A stretch of DNA of 64,000 nt, from positions 434,001 to 498,000 of the forward strand of contig NZ_FMTP01000002.1 in the NCBI RefSeq assembly GCF_900100155.1. Reading direction: 5' to 3'. The DNA is from Ancylobacter rudongensis. Its GTDB lineage: Bacteria > Pseudomonadota > Alphaproteobacteria > Rhizobiales > Xanthobacteraceae. The translations under genes were made by a program, and so were the position numbers. Under the pieces are notes generated by a model. It had not been told where the DNA came from. It worked only from the letters and a program-made list of their open reading frames with translations, and ran no database searches. Within the stretch, counting starts at the first letter, position 1. Every line of letters begins with the position of its first letter. Positions 61,822-64,000 of this stretch are shown one piece after another.

Positions 61822-61850
61822 AGCTTGCGGCGGCCCCTCGCGGCCGCGCC

Positions 61851-63203
61851 TTACGCGGCGATGAACTCGTTCCAGCGGCGGACCATGTAGCGGTCCTCGT
61901 CCATGACCGAGTTCCAGCAGGCTACCGCGCCCATGCGCTGCTCGAACGAGCCGCCATCGCGCACCGCGCCGGCGGTGTACATCACCTTGCCCTCGGGCGA
62001 GAGAATGTCGGTCTTGGCCGGCTGGCCGAGCATCCAGAACGCCCATTCGTCCGGCGTCATGTTCTTCTCGGCGGTGGAGAGCACGGCGGAATAATAGCCC
62101 TGCCGGTTGAGATAGGCGCCGACCCAGCCGGAGAGATACCAGTTGATGTATTCATAGGCCGCGTCGAGCTGCGCGCCCTTGAGGTGCTTGGCGATGCCGA
62201 GGCCGCCGCCCCAGGCGCGGTAGCCCTCTTCCAGCGGCTGGTAGACGCAGGGAATGCCCTTGGAGCGCACCGCCGCCACCGCCGGCGACCACATCGACTG
62301 GATCACCACCTCGCCCGAGGCCATGAGGTTCACGCTCTCGTCGAAGGTCTTCCAGAAGGCGCGGAACTGGCCGGCCTGCTTGGTCTTGATGAGGAAATCG
62401 ATGGTGATATCGATCTCCGCCTTGGTCATGTTGCCCTTGTCGGCATATTTCACGATGCCGGCGCTCTCGCAGATCATCGCCGCGTCCATGATGCCGATGG
62501 ACGGGATGTTGAGGATCGAGGTCTTGCCCTTGAAGGCGGGGTCGAGAATGTCCTTCCAGTTCTTGATCGGCCGGCCGACAAGATCGGGGCGGATGCCCAG
62601 CGTGTCGGCGTTGTAGATGGTCGGGATCAGCGTCATCCACTGGGTCGGCGCGGGGGCGAACTTCTTGGAATCCGGGCCCTCGACGAAGCTGACCGTGTTC
62701 GGCGCCGTGCCCTGCGCGATCTGCGATTGCGGGGTCAGCTTGCCGGTGGTGAAGATCGGCACGATCTGGTCGTAATACTTGATCTTGGCCACATCCATCG
62801 GCTGCAGCGTGCCGGCGGCGAACACCTTCTTGCAGATCCAGTATTCGATGTCGGCGATGTCGAAGGAATTGGCCTGCGTCACCACGCGCTGCGACACCGC
62901 GTCGGAATCCAGCGCCGTCATCTGCAGGGTGATGCCGAGGTCCGCCTTGCACTTCTCGGCGATGGCGTTGAGGTTCGAGACGCCGGTGCCGAACTGGCGC
63001 AGCGTGATCGGGTTCTGCGCCCACACGGTGGGAAAGCCGGTGACGGCCTGCCCGCCGACGGCAAGGCCGCCCAGCGCCGCCGCTCCCTTCAACAGGCCGC
63101 GGCGGCTGACGCCCGCCCCGGCTGGCGCCGTCTTGCCGGCCGTGCCTGCCGCGCCGGACTTGGCGGACTTGGCGCCGGTGCGATCCGTGGTCTTCTGGCT
63201 CAT
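61851..63203 (-). CDS. Polyamine-type ABC transporter substrate-binding protein
   Basis: A 450-residue periplasmic binding protein, start at ATG 63203 in preference to the ATG nine codons earlier. A twin-arginine signal follows a 30-residue Lys/Ala/Gly-rich N-region: SRRGLLKGAAALGGLAVGG, cleavage near AQN. The mature part resembles PotD/SBP_bac_8 proteins: NLNAIAEKCKADLGITLQ, SFDIADIEYWICKKVF, IYNADTLGIRPDLVG, DILDPAFKGKTSILNIP and a C-terminal AYEYINWYLSGW. It exports folded via Tat, unusual but common in this family of Rhizobiales. The ligand could be a polyamine or similar amine. Confidence 0.9.
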   Translation of the reverse strand: MSQKTTDRTGAKSAKSGAAGTAGKTAPAGAGVSRRGLLKGAAALGGLAVGGQAVTGFPTVWAQNPITLRQFGTGVSNLNAIAEKCKADLGITLQMTALDSDAVSQRVVTQANSFDIADIEYWICKKVFAAGTLQPMDVAKIKYYDQIVPIFTTGKLTPQSQIAQGTAPNTVSFVEGPDSKKFAPAPTQWMTLIPTIYNADTLGIRPDLVGRPIKNWKDILDPAFKGKTSILNIPSIGIMDAAMICESAGIVKYADKGNMTKAEIDITIDFLIKTKQAGQFRAFWKTFDESVNLMASGEVVIQSMWSPAVAAVRSKGIPCVYQPLEEGYRAWGGGLGIAKHLKGAQLDAAYEYINWYLSGWVGAYLNRQGYYSAVLSTAEKNMTPDEWAFWMLGQPAKTDILSPEGKVMYTAGAVRDGGSFEQRMGAVACWNSVMDEDRYMVRRWNEFIAA

Positions 63204-63251
63204 GAACTGTCTCCCGAGCGTTATCGGCATTGGCGTGAAGCGGTTGAGGAT

Positions 63252-64000
63252 TCAGGCGGCAGGCGAGGCTTTGAGGATGTGGACGTCCTGCGGCGTCCAG
63301 GCGAGCGGCACGGCGTCGCCGACGCTGAGCGGCGCGGCGAAGAAGGCCGTCTCCGGCACCTGCACGGCGAATTCCGCCACGCCGGGCGCGGCGAGCGCCA
63401 CCTGCACCTTCTGGCCGTGATATTCGATGTTCTGCACGAGGCCGGTGAGGCCGCACCCAAGCATCGCCCCGGCGCCGAGCGTCACCCGATCGGTGCGCAC
63501 GGCGATCTCCACCGGCGCCCCCGGCTCCAGCCCCGGCGCGGCCGGCGCGCGGAAGGAGGCCCCACCCGGCACCTCGAACGTCACCTCGTCGCCGCCAATG
63601 GCGGTGACGCGCCCGGCGATCACATTATGGTCGCCCATGAAGCGGGCGACGAAGGCGGTGGCGGGGCGATTGAACACTTCGCGCGGCGTGCCCGCCTGCT
63701 CGATCCGCCCGCCATTCATCACCACCACCAGGTCGGAAAGCGCCATCGCCTCCTCCTGGCTGTGGGTGACGTGGATGAAGGAGATGCCGAGCTGAAGCTG
63801 CAATTTCTTCAGCTCCTGCCGCACCTTGATCTTGAGGAAGGGGTCGAGGGCGGAAAGCGGCTCGTCCAGCAGCAGCACCTGCGGATCGGTGATCAGCGCC
63901 CGCGCCAGCGCCACGCGCTGCTGCTGGCCACCGGAAAGCTGGGCGGGGCGGCGCTCGGCCAGATGGTCCATCTGCACCAGCTTGAGCATCTCCATGGCTT
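63252..64000 (-). CDS. Polyamine-type ABC transporter ATP-binding protein, 5' end outside window
   Basis: The C-terminal 249 residues of a PotA-like ATPase; the frame runs on past the right edge, so Walker A is outside. Visible are [16 protein letters not shown], Walker [15 protein letters not shown] and the switch His in [15 protein letters not shown]. The C-terminal TOBE-type domain is present ([34 protein letters not shown]). The internal ATG near 63995 is not the real start. It lies upstream of the binding protein gene. Confidence 0.92.
   Translation of the reverse strand, partial: AMEMLKLVQMDHLAERRPAQLSGGQQQRVALARALITDPQVLLLDEPLSALDPFLKIKVRQELKKLQLQLGISFIHVTHSQEEAMALSDLVVVMNGGRIEQAGTPREVFNRPATAFVARFMGDHNVIAGRVTAIGGDEVTFEVPGGASFRAPAAPGLEPGAPVEIAVRTDRVTLGAGAMLGCGLTGLVQNIEYHGQKVQVALAAPGVAEFAVQVPETAFFAAPLSVGDAVPLAWTPQDVHILKASPAA

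Overview
The window is high-GC, densely coded DNA from an alphaproteobacterium, most likely of the Hyphomicrobiales (Rhizobiales). The best evidence is the housekeeping block at 37.4-42.7 kb, whose order (yacG, maf, a low-molecular-weight phosphatase, UPF0262, hisD, DUF2948, murA) is typical of that order. A Xanthobacteraceae-like host (Ancylobacter/Starkeya type) is plausible, but this is a guess from style and repeats.

Left part, 1-36.9 kb, is accessory. It holds an edge-truncated HTH/receiver-like gene, a secreted alpha/beta hydrolase, a coupled SDR and NTF2-like pair, a 5'-truncated ferric-reductase gene beside an IS3-family remnant, and two serine beta-lactamase-fold hydrolases, one of them carried on an autotransporter. 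Next come a 1.9 kb-codon autotransporter built of PATR repeats, and an AraC regulator facing a winged-helix regulator. At 18.9-24.7 kb is a RiPP locus that I read as a lasso-peptide cluster: a 55-residue precursor (23237-23404), an asparagine-synthetase-like cyclase, a PqqD-like leader-binding protein, a PAPS sulfotransferase, an HPr-kinase-like peptide kinase and an ATP-grasp protein. No transglutaminase-like leader peptidase is visible. Then follow a LysR-controlled GST/crotonase/peroxiredoxin/SDR operon, an IS1182-type remnant, and a polar amino-acid ABC transporter operon with a MmgE/PrpD protein and a sarcosine-oxidase-like flavoenzyme under a divergent LysR. The block ends with a decayed tyrosine recombinase next to tRNA-Phe, which suggests a tRNA-borne genomic island whose far end lies outside, or is not recognisable in, this window.

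Middle part, 36.9-43.5 kb, is the conserved chromosomal block between tRNA-Phe(GAA) and tRNA-Thr(GGT).

Right part, 43.9-64 kb, mixes transport and signalling. A FecI/FecR/TonB-receptor surface-signalling set has a receptor that carries an extra Omp25/31-like barrel at its C-terminus. Two GH13 enzymes and a flavin-dependent (LLM-type) oxidoreductase follow, then a small Cys-rich periplasmic protein, a complete YehZYXW-type osmoprotectant ABC system, an intergenic repeat that supplies the stop codon of a small secreted protein, a soluble double-PAS chemoreceptor, and a polyamine-type ABC transporter that runs off the right edge. No rRNA operon, CRISPR array or complete IS is visible.
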